Shown here piece after piece: positions 57,857-64,000 of a DNA stretch of 64,000 nt. The position numbers and the translations under genes were made by a program. The notes under the pieces are model-generated. The model was not told where the DNA came from, ran no database searches, and was given only the letters and a program-made list of their open reading frames with translations. The stretch comes from Lysobacteraceae bacterium (lineage in GTDB: Bacteria > Pseudomonadota > Gammaproteobacteria > Nevskiales > Nevskiaceae). The stretch lies in contig PNMW01000007.1 in the NCBI GenBank assembly GCA_013823855.1, forward strand, positions 62,001 to 126,000. Direction: 5' to 3'. The number at the start of each line of letters is the position of its first letter. The stretch's first letter is position 1.

Positions 57857-59395
57857 TCAACCGAACGGCGATTTGAAGGTGACGATGGTCATCACGACGG
57901 CTGCAAAGACACTGCAGGCCGAGAACAGCATGATCCGCGATGACAGGGTGTTGAAGCGTGCGTGGAACGGGTCGAGGTGCTTGGTCAGCGTGGTCTTTTG
58001 CCGGGTCCACGACTGGCGATCCGGGAAGAAAAACACGATGATTTTGATAACGGAGCCTAGGATCTGGTTGTAATACATCAGCGGCGGATACATCGGCCCC
58101 ACCCTATGACCGGCAACCATCAGCATCACGCACATCAGGCAGCGGGTGATTGCGATCCAGACCAGGAATGCGATCAGATAGTTGAAGTTGTAGTGAATGC
58201 TGGCCAGCAAGGATGCCAACAGGCCCAGTAGGCCGGTCCACATCTGGACGCGCTGATCCTGAAGCACGTAGTAGGTGAACCAGCCCAGTCGGCTCGGCCC
58301 CAACTCTCGGGCGCGTCCGTTCTGGCGCAACGAATTGCCGTACCAGCGAAACATCAAAGTGCGGCTGCTCTTCCAGAGACTCGGGTTGGGCGGATGCTCA
58401 ATCGTCTGAATCGCGGCATCCGGCAGGTAGAAGGTGCGCCAGCCATGCTTGACCACGCTATACCACGAGGACTTGTCATCACCCGTCAGGAACTTCACGC
58501 GGCCGAGGCGCCAATGCAGGATCGAGTCATTCTCGACGTCCGAGATGAACGAGTGCTGAGTGACGATATTGGCGCGAAACACCGACATACGACCGGTCAG
58601 CGTCAGCACGCGGCGGCTCAGCGCCATCGAGCACATGTTCAGGTGACGTTCTGCGAAGCGCAGCTTGTGCCACTCACTCATCAGCTTCGAGCCGAGCACG
58701 GTACAGAACTCGTTGGTGGTCATCGCGCCGACGTCAGGCAACTGATGAAACATCTGCGCGCATTTCTGCATCATGCCCGGTACCAGCACCGAGTCGCCGT
58801 CGATCACCGCCACCAGCGCGCGATGATCGGGGCAATCGCGTGCAATCGCCCGGAAACCGTGGGCGAGACCATCGCGCTTGCCGGTGCCGGGGATGCGAAC
58901 GATTTTCAGCGTGATGCGATCGGGCGGCTGGTAAGTGTCCCAGAGCGCACGCATCAGCAGTTCGTCGCCGTACTCGACGATCGACGCAACCACGGTGCTG
59001 CGGTAGCCGCAATCAATCGCCTGCTCGATGATCGCCCGATATACCCGGGCCGTCGTTTCGACGTCGATGCGAAAACTCGTCACCATGAAATAGGCGTGCG
59101 ACGGATCCGATGCCGCCCCGGCCTTGATCGCCCGCTCGCGCATCCTCGGGTACGCCACGTACAGGAACCACATCGCGCGCACGAAGTGCACAGCGCGCAA
59201 TGCATAGCGCCACAGGCCAACCACGCCGACCGCGATCAGAAAGTGCGATTGCGACGGATCAAAGGTGAAGCCAGGTAGCAGCAGCGCAAGGCCGAAGATT
59301 GCCGCCAATAGCAGCAACCATCCCGCGAGATCGCGGAACAGCGACTGCCACGACGCGTCGGACTGCAGTGCATCAGCCGGGCTGGACTGGCTCAT
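57857..59395 (-). CDS. alg8: Alginate polymerase Alg8 (family 2 glycosyltransferase)
   Basis: A 512-residue inner-membrane synthase polymerising GDP-mannuronate. Two N-terminal helices, a cytoplasmic GT2 domain with DGDSVLVPG (DxD), SDVENDSILHW and a QDQRVQMW element in place of QxxRW (the same kind of variant as in Pseudomonas Alg8), then C-terminal helices. It lies 31 bp after algD and 35 bp before alg44. Confidence 0.95.
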   Translation of the reverse strand: MSQSSPADALQSDASWQSLFRDLAGWLLLLAAIFGLALLLPGFTFDPSQSHFLIAVGVVGLWRYALRAVHFVRAMWFLYVAYPRMRERAIKAGAASDPSHAYFMVTSFRIDVETTARVYRAIIEQAIDCGYRSTVVASIVEYGDELLMRALWDTYQPPDRITLKIVRIPGTGKRDGLAHGFRAIARDCPDHRALVAVIDGDSVLVPGMMQKCAQMFHQLPDVGAMTTNEFCTVLGSKLMSEWHKLRFAERHLNMCSMALSRRVLTLTGRMSVFRANIVTQHSFISDVENDSILHWRLGRVKFLTGDDKSSWYSVVKHGWRTFYLPDAAIQTIEHPPNPSLWKSSRTLMFRWYGNSLRQNGRARELGPSRLGWFTYYVLQDQRVQMWTGLLGLLASLLASIHYNFNYLIAFLVWIAITRCLMCVMLMVAGHRVGPMYPPLMYYNQILGSVIKIIVFFFPDRQSWTRQKTTLTKHLDPFHARFNTLSSRIMLFSACSVFAAVVMTIVTFKSPFG

Positions 59396-59426
59396 GACGT
59401 ACTCGCGGAACCGGCGGTGGGCAGCC

Positions 59427-60737
59427 TTACCAGCAGATGCCCTGGGCTTCGGCGTTCGACGTCGTCTGCATGAAGCCGACGAGATCGACCAGCTTCACGC
59501 CTGGCTTCAGGTTCGCGACGACGTCGGCGAACTCCGGATCCTTGTTGCCAAGCACGATGACTTCCGCGCTGTCGACGACATCGGCCAGGCTGGAGGTCAG
59601 CAGCTTCGACACATGCGGGATCTTCGAGTCGATGTAGTCCTTGTTGGTGCCCATCACGCGAGCGTGGTCAACATTTCGATCGAACACCTTCAGCGAGTAG
59701 CCCTTGCCGATCAGCATCTCGGCGAGGTCCACCAGCGGGCTCTCGCGCAGGTCGTCGGTGCCCGACTTGAACGCCAGACCGAGCAGCGCGATGTTGCGCT
59801 TGCCGAAGCCGGCGACCAGGTTGAACGCGCGCTCGACCTGGGTCACGTTGCTGCGCATGATCGACGCCAGCATCGGGTTGTCCGATTCGACCTGGGTCGA
59901 GCGATAGTTCAGTGCGCGGAGGTCCTTGGGCAAGCACGATCCGCCGAACGCGAAGCCGGGCTTCATGTAGTACGCCGACAGGTTGAGCTTGTCGTCTTCG
60001 CAGATCAGCTTCATCACTTCACGGCCGTCGACGCCGCAGGCCTTGGCGATGTTGCCGATTTCGTTGGCGAACGTGACCTTGGTCGCGTGCCACACGTTGC
60101 AGGTGTACTTGACCATTTCCGCCACCTCGATCGGGCGACGGAACACGGCAGCCGGCAGCACCGAATAGATCGACGCCAAGCCCTCGCCGGAAGCGGCGTC
60201 GAGCTCACCGATGACCGTCATCGGCGGTTCGCGGTAGTCAGCAATCGCGGTGCTCTCGCGCAGGAATTCCGGGTTGACGGCAACGCCGAAATCGGCGCCG
60301 GCCTTCTTGCCGGACGACTGCTCGAGCGCCGGGATCACGACGTTCTTGACGGTGCCGGGCAGCACGGTGCTGCGAACGACAACCGTGTGACGAGCCGACT
60401 TGGTCTTCAGCACCGCACCGATTTCACGGCAGACCTGATCGACGTAGCGGAGGTCGAGGTCGCCATTGCGCTTGCTCGGAGTGCCGACACAGATCATCGT
60501 CAGCTCGGAGCCGAGGATCGCTTCCTCGGTGTCCGTGGTGGCGCGCAGCTTGCCGGCCGCGACGCCCTTGGCGAGCAGCTCTCCCAGGCCCGGCTCGACG
60601 ATCGGCGACTGACCGGAATTGATCAGCTTGACCTTCAGCGCGGACACATCGACACCGATCACGTCATGCCCGTAGTCCGAAAGGCACGCCGCGCAGACGG
60701 CACCGACGTAGCCCATTCCGAAAATGCTGATTTGCAC
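59427..60737 (-). CDS. algD: GDP-mannose 6-dehydrogenase AlgD
   Basis: A 436-residue enzyme oxidising GDP-mannose to GDP-mannuronate, the committed step. N-terminal NAD motif FGMGYVGAV, catalytic Cys268 in FAFGGSCLPKDL at exactly the Pseudomonas position, plus K210 and N252. A GTG start with AGGGAG six bases upstream is used. First gene of the operon, preceded by a long non-coding region. Confidence 0.96.
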   Translation of the reverse strand: MQISIFGMGYVGAVCAACLSDYGHDVIGVDVSALKVKLINSGQSPIVEPGLGELLAKGVAAGKLRATTDTEEAILGSELTMICVGTPSKRNGDLDLRYVDQVCREIGAVLKTKSARHTVVVRSTVLPGTVKNVVIPALEQSSGKKAGADFGVAVNPEFLRESTAIADYREPPMTVIGELDAASGEGLASIYSVLPAAVFRRPIEVAEMVKYTCNVWHATKVTFANEIGNIAKACGVDGREVMKLICEDDKLNLSAYYMKPGFAFGGSCLPKDLRALNYRSTQVESDNPMLASIMRSNVTQVERAFNLVAGFGKRNIALLGLAFKSGTDDLRESPLVDLAEMLIGKGYSLKVFDRNVDHARVMGTNKDYIDSKIPHVSKLLTSSLADVVDSAEVIVLGNKDPEFADVVANLKPGVKLVDLVGFMQTTSNAEAQGICW

Positions 60738-60761
60738 TGTTGACTCCCTATTGGTCCGGAT

Positions 60762-60785
60762 CGAACGCGCTCCGAGGAGCGCTCG
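60762..60785 (-). promoter_or_regulatory. Hairpin just upstream of the algD ribosome binding site
   Basis: A 6-bp stem GCGCTC / GAGCGC (60767-60782) with CGAG loop, extended by CGA/TCG across a two-base bulge. It lies 25-48 bases upstream of the algD GTG and could affect mRNA stability or translation. Confidence 0.45.
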
Positions 60786-60872
60786 AAAAGTAATTCAGAT
60801 GACTGCGTTGGCTGAGCGACCGGCTGCAGCTTTCATGCCGCTCGACACCGGCTCGTCAGACCCGGTCTCGAT

Positions 60873-60888
60873 TGCATGTTTCGCGCCA
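60873..60888 (-). promoter_or_regulatory. Candidate sigma-54 promoter for algD
   Basis: Minus-strand TGGCGCGAAACATGCA matches the TGGCACG-N4-TTGCA consensus with two mismatches, and GG and GC are ten bases apart as required. It would give a leader of about 125 nt. Confidence 0.4.
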
Positions 60889-60950
60889 CTCCGGTTGTTC
60901 CGGCCCGTAAGACCTTGGCCAGAATAAAAATTTCCGACGTGCCCTTCGCG

Positions 60951-60968
60951 GTGCCGATGCATTGGCAC
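60951..60968. promoter_or_regulatory. 18-bp near-palindrome in the algD leader
   Basis: GTGCCGATGCATTGGCAC has 16 of 18 positions symmetric around ATGCAT. It lies about 30-50 bp downstream of the candidate sigma-70 start, placed for a repressor or a leader hairpin. Confidence 0.45.
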
Positions 60969-61005
60969 TACGCGATTGCGTCGATGCGATCGCTGCACCG
61001 CAACA

Positions 61006-61033
61006 AGTATACGGAGTCCCACGGGGCTGTCAC
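61006..61033 (-). promoter_or_regulatory. Candidate sigma-70 promoter for algD
   Basis: Minus-strand GTGACA (61033-61028), 16-bp spacer and TATACT (61011-61006): each hexamer has one mismatch from consensus. It would give a leader of about 260 nt. Confidence 0.5.
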
Positions 61034-61797
61034 AGGAGCAAAAGTCCACTAGCAGCAAGCGATCGCCTACAGCGTCACAAAACCGACACTTTGGCAAATT
61101 ATCCGCGCGGTTCGGATTTGTCGTTGCAGGGCCATCTCGCAGCCGTTGGCAGCTGCCAGAATCGCGACCGCGCGTTGGCGAAGCTCCCGTCAATCGCCGC
61201 GTCTGCGGCCCGCGATCGCGCGGACTTTGCGACGGTGTCACTCATTGAATTTAGAGATTTTGAAACTTTCCTGATTTCGGCAGGTTGGCGATTGTCTGAT
61301 CAATTTGTCGATCCGAGAGGCTCGACCGACCGGGATTGCCGACTTTCGCACGGATTATCCGCGCCGGACGGCCCGCTGCTCCAGAGCCAGAGCGATGAAC
61401 GGTCAGGCGGCGCGGTCACTCCTGCCGGAATCGGTCGTCGACACCGCCAGAATGGCAATGCCGAGAAGGCCGGTATCGAGCCATCCCCGCAGCGGTCAGG
61501 GCATTTCGTCCGTGCGGTCGTCCGTTGCTGCCTCGGTCGCTGGGCGCGGCCGATATCGCCGGGCCGCCGATCACGGCCCCGCCCGCGTTTTCATCGTTCA
61601 ATTCGCAAGCGATTGATCGTTGCAAATTTTCCGGACTGCGCGGCTGTGCTTCGTCGATCCGGCTCCACGGCGACGGCCTGAATCACGCGACCCCGTACCG
61701 GATCTGCGAGGCCGTCGATCCATCGTCGCGCGGATAGACGGCTTTTGACGCGCGAGCGCTGTTCGCGAATCGCCCGTGGGAGTCAAGGTCGGCGCCA

Positions 61798-61826
61798 GGC
61801 CGCCAGCTTGCCGACGCTTGGCGGCC
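61798..61826. other. Inverted repeat in the algD upstream region
   Basis: An 8-bp stem GGCCGCCA / TGGCGGCC with a 13-base loop, about 110 bp beyond the alkyltransferase-like gene stop. It could be a terminator element. Confidence 0.35.
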
Positions 61827-61914
61827 CGATCAGCATTCAGCGCGCAAGAGCAGCGCTGAGTGTCGGTCAGGCCCTGCAGTACAGGCGCGAGTGACCGGAA
61901 CGAATGGCCTCGAA

Positions 61915-61933
61915 GCGGCGATGTCGTCGCCGC
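61915..61933 (-). terminator. Hairpin after the alkyltransferase-like gene
   Basis: A GCGGCGA / TCGCCGC stem with a 5-base loop, 5 bp past the stop; no T-run on the minus strand. Confidence 0.4.
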
Positions 61934-61937
61934 CGAC

Positions 61938-62366
61938 TCAATCGATCAATGGCGACTCGCCACCCGCCGCCTGCCAGCCGAAGCGCCGCAAGCTCACGCG
62001 CTCATTCTCGAACACCACTCCTTCCGAACGCAGTCGCCGCTTCTGCTCGCGATGCCCGGCGCTGAACTTCGGCAGCGAGATCTGCCCGGATGCATTGATC
62101 ACCCGATGCCACGGTGTGGCGGACCCGGCCTCGAGCAGGCCGCCGAGCACGCGGCCGACGAGGCGGGCGCGGCCGGGGTAGCCGGCGATCCAGGCAATCT
62201 GGCCGTAGGTGCAGACGCGGCCCGCGGGGATCCTCCCGACAGTCGCCAGGATGGCGCGACGGGCAAGTTCCGCGGCATCGAGATCGGCTGCCGGTGCCAG
62301 TGGTTCCTCGAAATCGCGAGGCGTCCGGCGCCCGTGGCGCGCGGCGTCAATCGGCCGGCGCGCCAT
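61938..62366 (-). CDS. Alkyltransferase-like protein (ATL, MGMT fold)
   Basis: A 142-residue protein with the MGMT DNA-binding domain: IPAGRVCTYGQIAWIAG, RLVGRVLGGLLEAG and PWHRVIN. The active Cys of alkyltransferases (PCHRV) is Trp86, the hallmark of ATLs, which bind O6-alkylguanine and hand the lesion to nucleotide excision repair. The first 30 residues are a non-conserved charged extension. The start at 62366 overlaps the upstream NTF2-like gene by 20 bp. Confidence 0.88.
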   Translation of the reverse strand: MARRPIDAARHGRRTPRDFEEPLAPAADLDAAELARRAILATVGRIPAGRVCTYGQIAWIAGYPGRARLVGRVLGGLLEAGSATPWHRVINASGQISLPKFSAGHREQKRRLRSEGVVFENERVSLRRFGWQAAGGESPLID

Positions 62367-62742
62367 AAAGCGCCGTGCCGCAGCGCACCTGGCCTTCCGG
62401 ATTGAAATCGAACACTTCGGCGGCCAGCAGGCGCTGCGCGCCGAGTTCGGCGATGTAGCGGACCAGCAAGGTCCGGCCGGCGTCATCCCAGTGCGCCGAT
62501 TCCAGCGTGAAGCGGAGGCTGCCGATGCCGGCAACGGCGCGTGTCCAGTAGTCGCGCAGCGCGGTCTTGCCGAGCACCGTGCCGCGGCCGGTGATGGTGG
62601 CGGCCTTCGGGCTGCGGAAGCGGCAGTCGTCGGCAAACAGGGCCAGCACTGTCTCGATATCCAGCGCGTTCCACGTGGCGATCCAGTGCTCGGCCCAGCG
62701 GCGGGCGTTGTCGCGGTCGATCGGCTTCGGAGAAAGAGACAT
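62347..62742 (-). CDS. NTF2-like / SnoaL-fold protein
   Basis: A 131-residue protein with the NTF2-like cone fold signature: WIATWNALDIETVLALFADDC, TGRGTVLGKTALRDYW and FNPEGQVRCGTALYG. Usually a small-molecule binding or isomerase fold; substrate unknown. It is upstream of and overlaps the ATL gene, so the two are coupled. Confidence 0.85.
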   Translation of the reverse strand: MSLSPKPIDRDNARRWAEHWIATWNALDIETVLALFADDCRFRSPKAATITGRGTVLGKTALRDYWTRAVAGIGSLRFTLESAHWDDAGRTLLVRYIAELGAQRLLAAEVFDFNPEGQVRCGTALYGAPAD

Positions 62743-62931
62743 CGGTATCGGGCTCGGTTGACGGTGCGCCTCGCGAAAGGCGGGTCAATTGGAGGAAACT
62801 GCCGGTCCTGAATCGTCGTTCATGACGGGTTCAGACAACCGCCGGCATTCTGCGCGGGTCGAAACAGGACCAGCAAGCCTTGTCGACATCCTTCTTTTCC
62901 CGCTGTCAGTCCTTCGTATGGAGCACCCTCG

Positions 62932-63585
62932 ATGAACCGCAAACTGATCCCTGCCGCGATCCTCGCCACCTTGTTCGCCGCCGCCGCCGGGCCATCGATG
63001 GCGATTGGTCTTGATGCGGGTGCCGGCGTTGGCGTGGGTGTCAACGCCGGCGCGCTGAACGCCAATGTCGATGCTGCTGCCAAGGCCAGACTCGATGCCG
63101 AAGCCGCTGCTGCCGCGAAGGCCAAGCTGCAGGCGGAAGCCGCGGCCAGCAAGGCGGCTGCCGCCGGTCAGGCCGATGCCGCTGCTGCCGCTCAGGCGGG
63201 TGTCGATGCCAAGGCCGACGCGGCTGCCGGCGTCGAGACGGGCAAGGCAGGGGCCAAGGCCGGCGTCGGTCTGGGCCTGGGGCTCGGCAAGGCGGTCAAG
63301 GGTACGGTCGGAGCCGCTGGCAGCGCGGTGAAAGGCACCGCCGGTGTCGCCGGTGATGCCGTCAAGGGCACGGCGGGTGTGGTCGGCAACACGGCGAAGG
63401 CCGGTGTCGGCGTCGCCAAGGATGCTGCCGTCAGCACCAAGGCGGCGGTCGGTGCGACGGCCCATGCCGCAGGCGGCGCGGCGAATGCCGGCGTCAACGC
63501 GGCAGCCGGTGCCGCCGCGAACGCCGCCAACGCCAAGGTCGATGCGACCGTGAACGTCGAAGCCGGTGCCAAGGGCGGTCAGTAA
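62932..63585 (+). CDS. Secreted Ala/Gly-rich protein with 11-residue repeats
   Basis: A 217-residue protein of low complexity, with a signal peptide (cleavage after PSMA, about residue 24). Residues 46-100 are an Ala/Lys/Asp-rich helix or coiled coil. Residues 121-164 repeat an 11-residue unit (AVKGTVGAAGS, AVKGTAGVAGD, AVKGTAGVVGN, TAKAGVGVAKD). The rest is Ala/Asn/Gly-rich. GGAG lies eight bases upstream of the ATG. The 11-mer pattern recalls LEA or amphipathic lipid-binding helices, but this is a resemblance only. Function unknown. Confidence 0.8.
   Translation: MNRKLIPAAILATLFAAAAGPSMAIGLDAGAGVGVGVNAGALNANVDAAAKARLDAEAAAAAKAKLQAEAAASKAAAAGQADAAAAAQAGVDAKADAAAGVETGKAGAKAGVGLGLGLGKAVKGTVGAAGSAVKGTAGVAGDAVKGTAGVVGNTAKAGVGVAKDAAVSTKAAVGATAHAAGGAANAGVNAAAGAAANAANAKVDATVNVEAGAKGGQ
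63292..63423 (+). repeat. Four 33-bp tandem coding repeats
   Basis: Imperfect 33-bp units encoding the 11-residue AVKGTxGxxG(S/D/N) motif and its divergent fourth copy. Confidence 0.75.
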
Positions 63586-63605
63586 GCAAGGGCGCCGGGG
63601 CCATG

Positions 63606-63645
63606 AAAAAGCGGCCGGTCGTCGACGATGACCGGCCGCTTTTTT
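63606..63645. terminator. Strong bidirectional rho-independent terminator
   Basis: An 11-bp stem AGCGGCCGGTC / GACCGGCCGCT with a nine-base loop, flanked by AAAA on the left and TTTTTT on the right, between convergent genes. Confidence 0.93.
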
Positions 63646-63661
63646 GTCGCTGTCGAAGCGA

Positions 63662-64000
63662 TCAGTTCTGGTGCAGCTGCTCGTAGATCTCGGCGCGCAG
63701 CGGACCTGACGCCCACTTGACCAGCGCCGCCGGGCAGGCGGTGTTCGGCGCGAAGCCGGCGGCGATGCGGAACAGATCCGAGGTGATCCGCTCGATACCC
63801 TGGTGGTACGCCTTGAACAGCTCGTCCTGATTGGCGCGCATGGTCTTCAGCGACGCCAGCAGCACGCTGACCGGCACGTACGGCGCGATGCGGTCGAGGA
63901 TGCGGTCGACCAGCGCCAGATCCTTGTCCTGCGGACCTTCGTCCATCACCACGCTGACCAGCTTCGGGTTGCCGCCGGTGCGGTTCGCCGACTGCTTGCG
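63662..64000 (-). CDS. Unrecognised protein, C-terminal part (5' end outside window)
   Basis: The last 112 residues of a gene entering from the right edge; the frame stays open to base 64000. The helical sequence contains DLALVDRILDRIAPYVP, LASLKTMRANQDELFKAYHQGIERI and ends EIYEQLHQN. No family recognised. It ends 16 bp from the shared terminator. Confidence 0.7.
   Translation of the reverse strand, partial: RKQSANRTGGNPKLVSVVMDEGPQDKDLALVDRILDRIAPYVPVSVLLASLKTMRANQDELFKAYHQGIERITSDLFRIAAGFAPNTACPAALVKWASGPLRAEIYEQLHQN

Larger units (their letters stand above)
60738..61937. other. 1.2-kb non-coding control region upstream of algD
   Basis: The longest gene-free stretch in the window. Open frames exist on both strands but use rare codons (CTA, GTA, AGG) and give Arg/Ser-rich products unlike real proteins of this genome. 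About 61040-61350 is more AT-rich than its surroundings. It holds candidate sigma-70 and sigma-54 promoters, an 18-bp near-palindrome and several hairpins. Large regulatory regions with distant binding sites are known upstream of Pseudomonas algD. Confidence 0.7.

Noticed and set aside
60795-61241. 148-codon minus-strand frame upstream of algD
   Set aside because: It overlaps both candidate promoters and the palindrome and has unlikely composition.
60962-61681. 239-codon plus-strand frame in the algD upstream region
   Set aside because: Rare codons, Arg/Ser-rich product, no recognisable domain, no ribosome binding site.
60738-61937. AlgU/RpoE-type promoter, c-di-GMP riboswitch or ops/JUMPstart element before algD
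   Set aside because: TCTGA occurs but no GAACTT at 16-17 bp; no GEMM riboswitch core and no GGCGGTAG found.

Overview
The window is GC-rich (about two thirds G+C by eye), densely coded chromosomal DNA of a gammaproteobacterium. The gene families (a TesA/YbbA/YbbP block, MaeB, DctA, a two-domain CCA-adding enzyme, Slt, M13 peptidase, WS/DGAT acyltransferase and a full alginate locus) suggest a non-pseudomonad such as a member of the Nevskiales/Solimonadaceae. That placement is inference. No rRNA, tRNA, CRISPR array or insertion sequence was seen.

Left edge (1-5.2 kb): a type I restriction-modification operon on the minus strand, hsdR-hsdS followed by an ABC-class ATPase gene that runs off the window. 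The genes are joined by ATGA overlaps, and hsdM is not in view. DNA of hsdS and the ATPase gene looks less GC-rich than the rest, as expected for horizontally acquired defence genes. 5.3-9.8 kb: an FMN-binding PNPOx-like protein, a YbbP/YbbA ABC exporter and divergent tesA. 9.8-14.2 kb: an FAD oxidoreductase, DUF1365 and cyclopropane-fatty-acid-synthase cluster with two small membrane proteins. It faces a wax-ester/DGAT-type acyltransferase, followed by a glycosyltransferase and a DUF4153 membrane protein. 19-25 kb: TerC, a UvrD/PcrA-type helicase, small membrane proteins, a secreted protein of unknown function and MtfA.

25-34 kb: an AlgE-like porin, a LuxR response regulator convergent with a hybrid histidine kinase that is cotranscribed with dctA, then divergent maeB. 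DctA imports C4-dicarboxylates, the kinase has an exported N-terminal sensor, and MaeB turns malate into pyruvate plus NADPH, so this reads as a C4-dicarboxylate sensing, uptake and use module. 34-43 kb: a TSUP transporter, Slt, CCA-adding enzyme, a FeeM-like N-acyltransferase with its lipoprotein partner, and an M13 peptidase.

43.6-60.7 kb is the centrepiece: a 13-gene minus-strand operon, algD-alg8-alg44-algK-algE-algG-algF-algX-algL-TPR-algJ-algI(b)-algI(a). It encodes GDP-mannuronate synthesis, c-di-GMP-controlled polymerisation, periplasmic transport, epimerisation, O-acetylation, lyase trimming and export. It differs from the Pseudomonas operon in gene order, lacks algA, has two AlgI paralogues, contains an extra TPR gene, and its AlgG carries substitutions at positions I align with catalytic residues. 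Upstream of algD lies 1.2 kb without a credible gene, holding candidate sigma-54 and sigma-70 promoters and several dyads. The right end holds an alkyltransferase-like DNA-repair protein overlapping an NTF2-like gene, a secreted Ala/Gly-rich protein with 11-residue repeats, a strong bidirectional terminator and an unrecognised partial gene.
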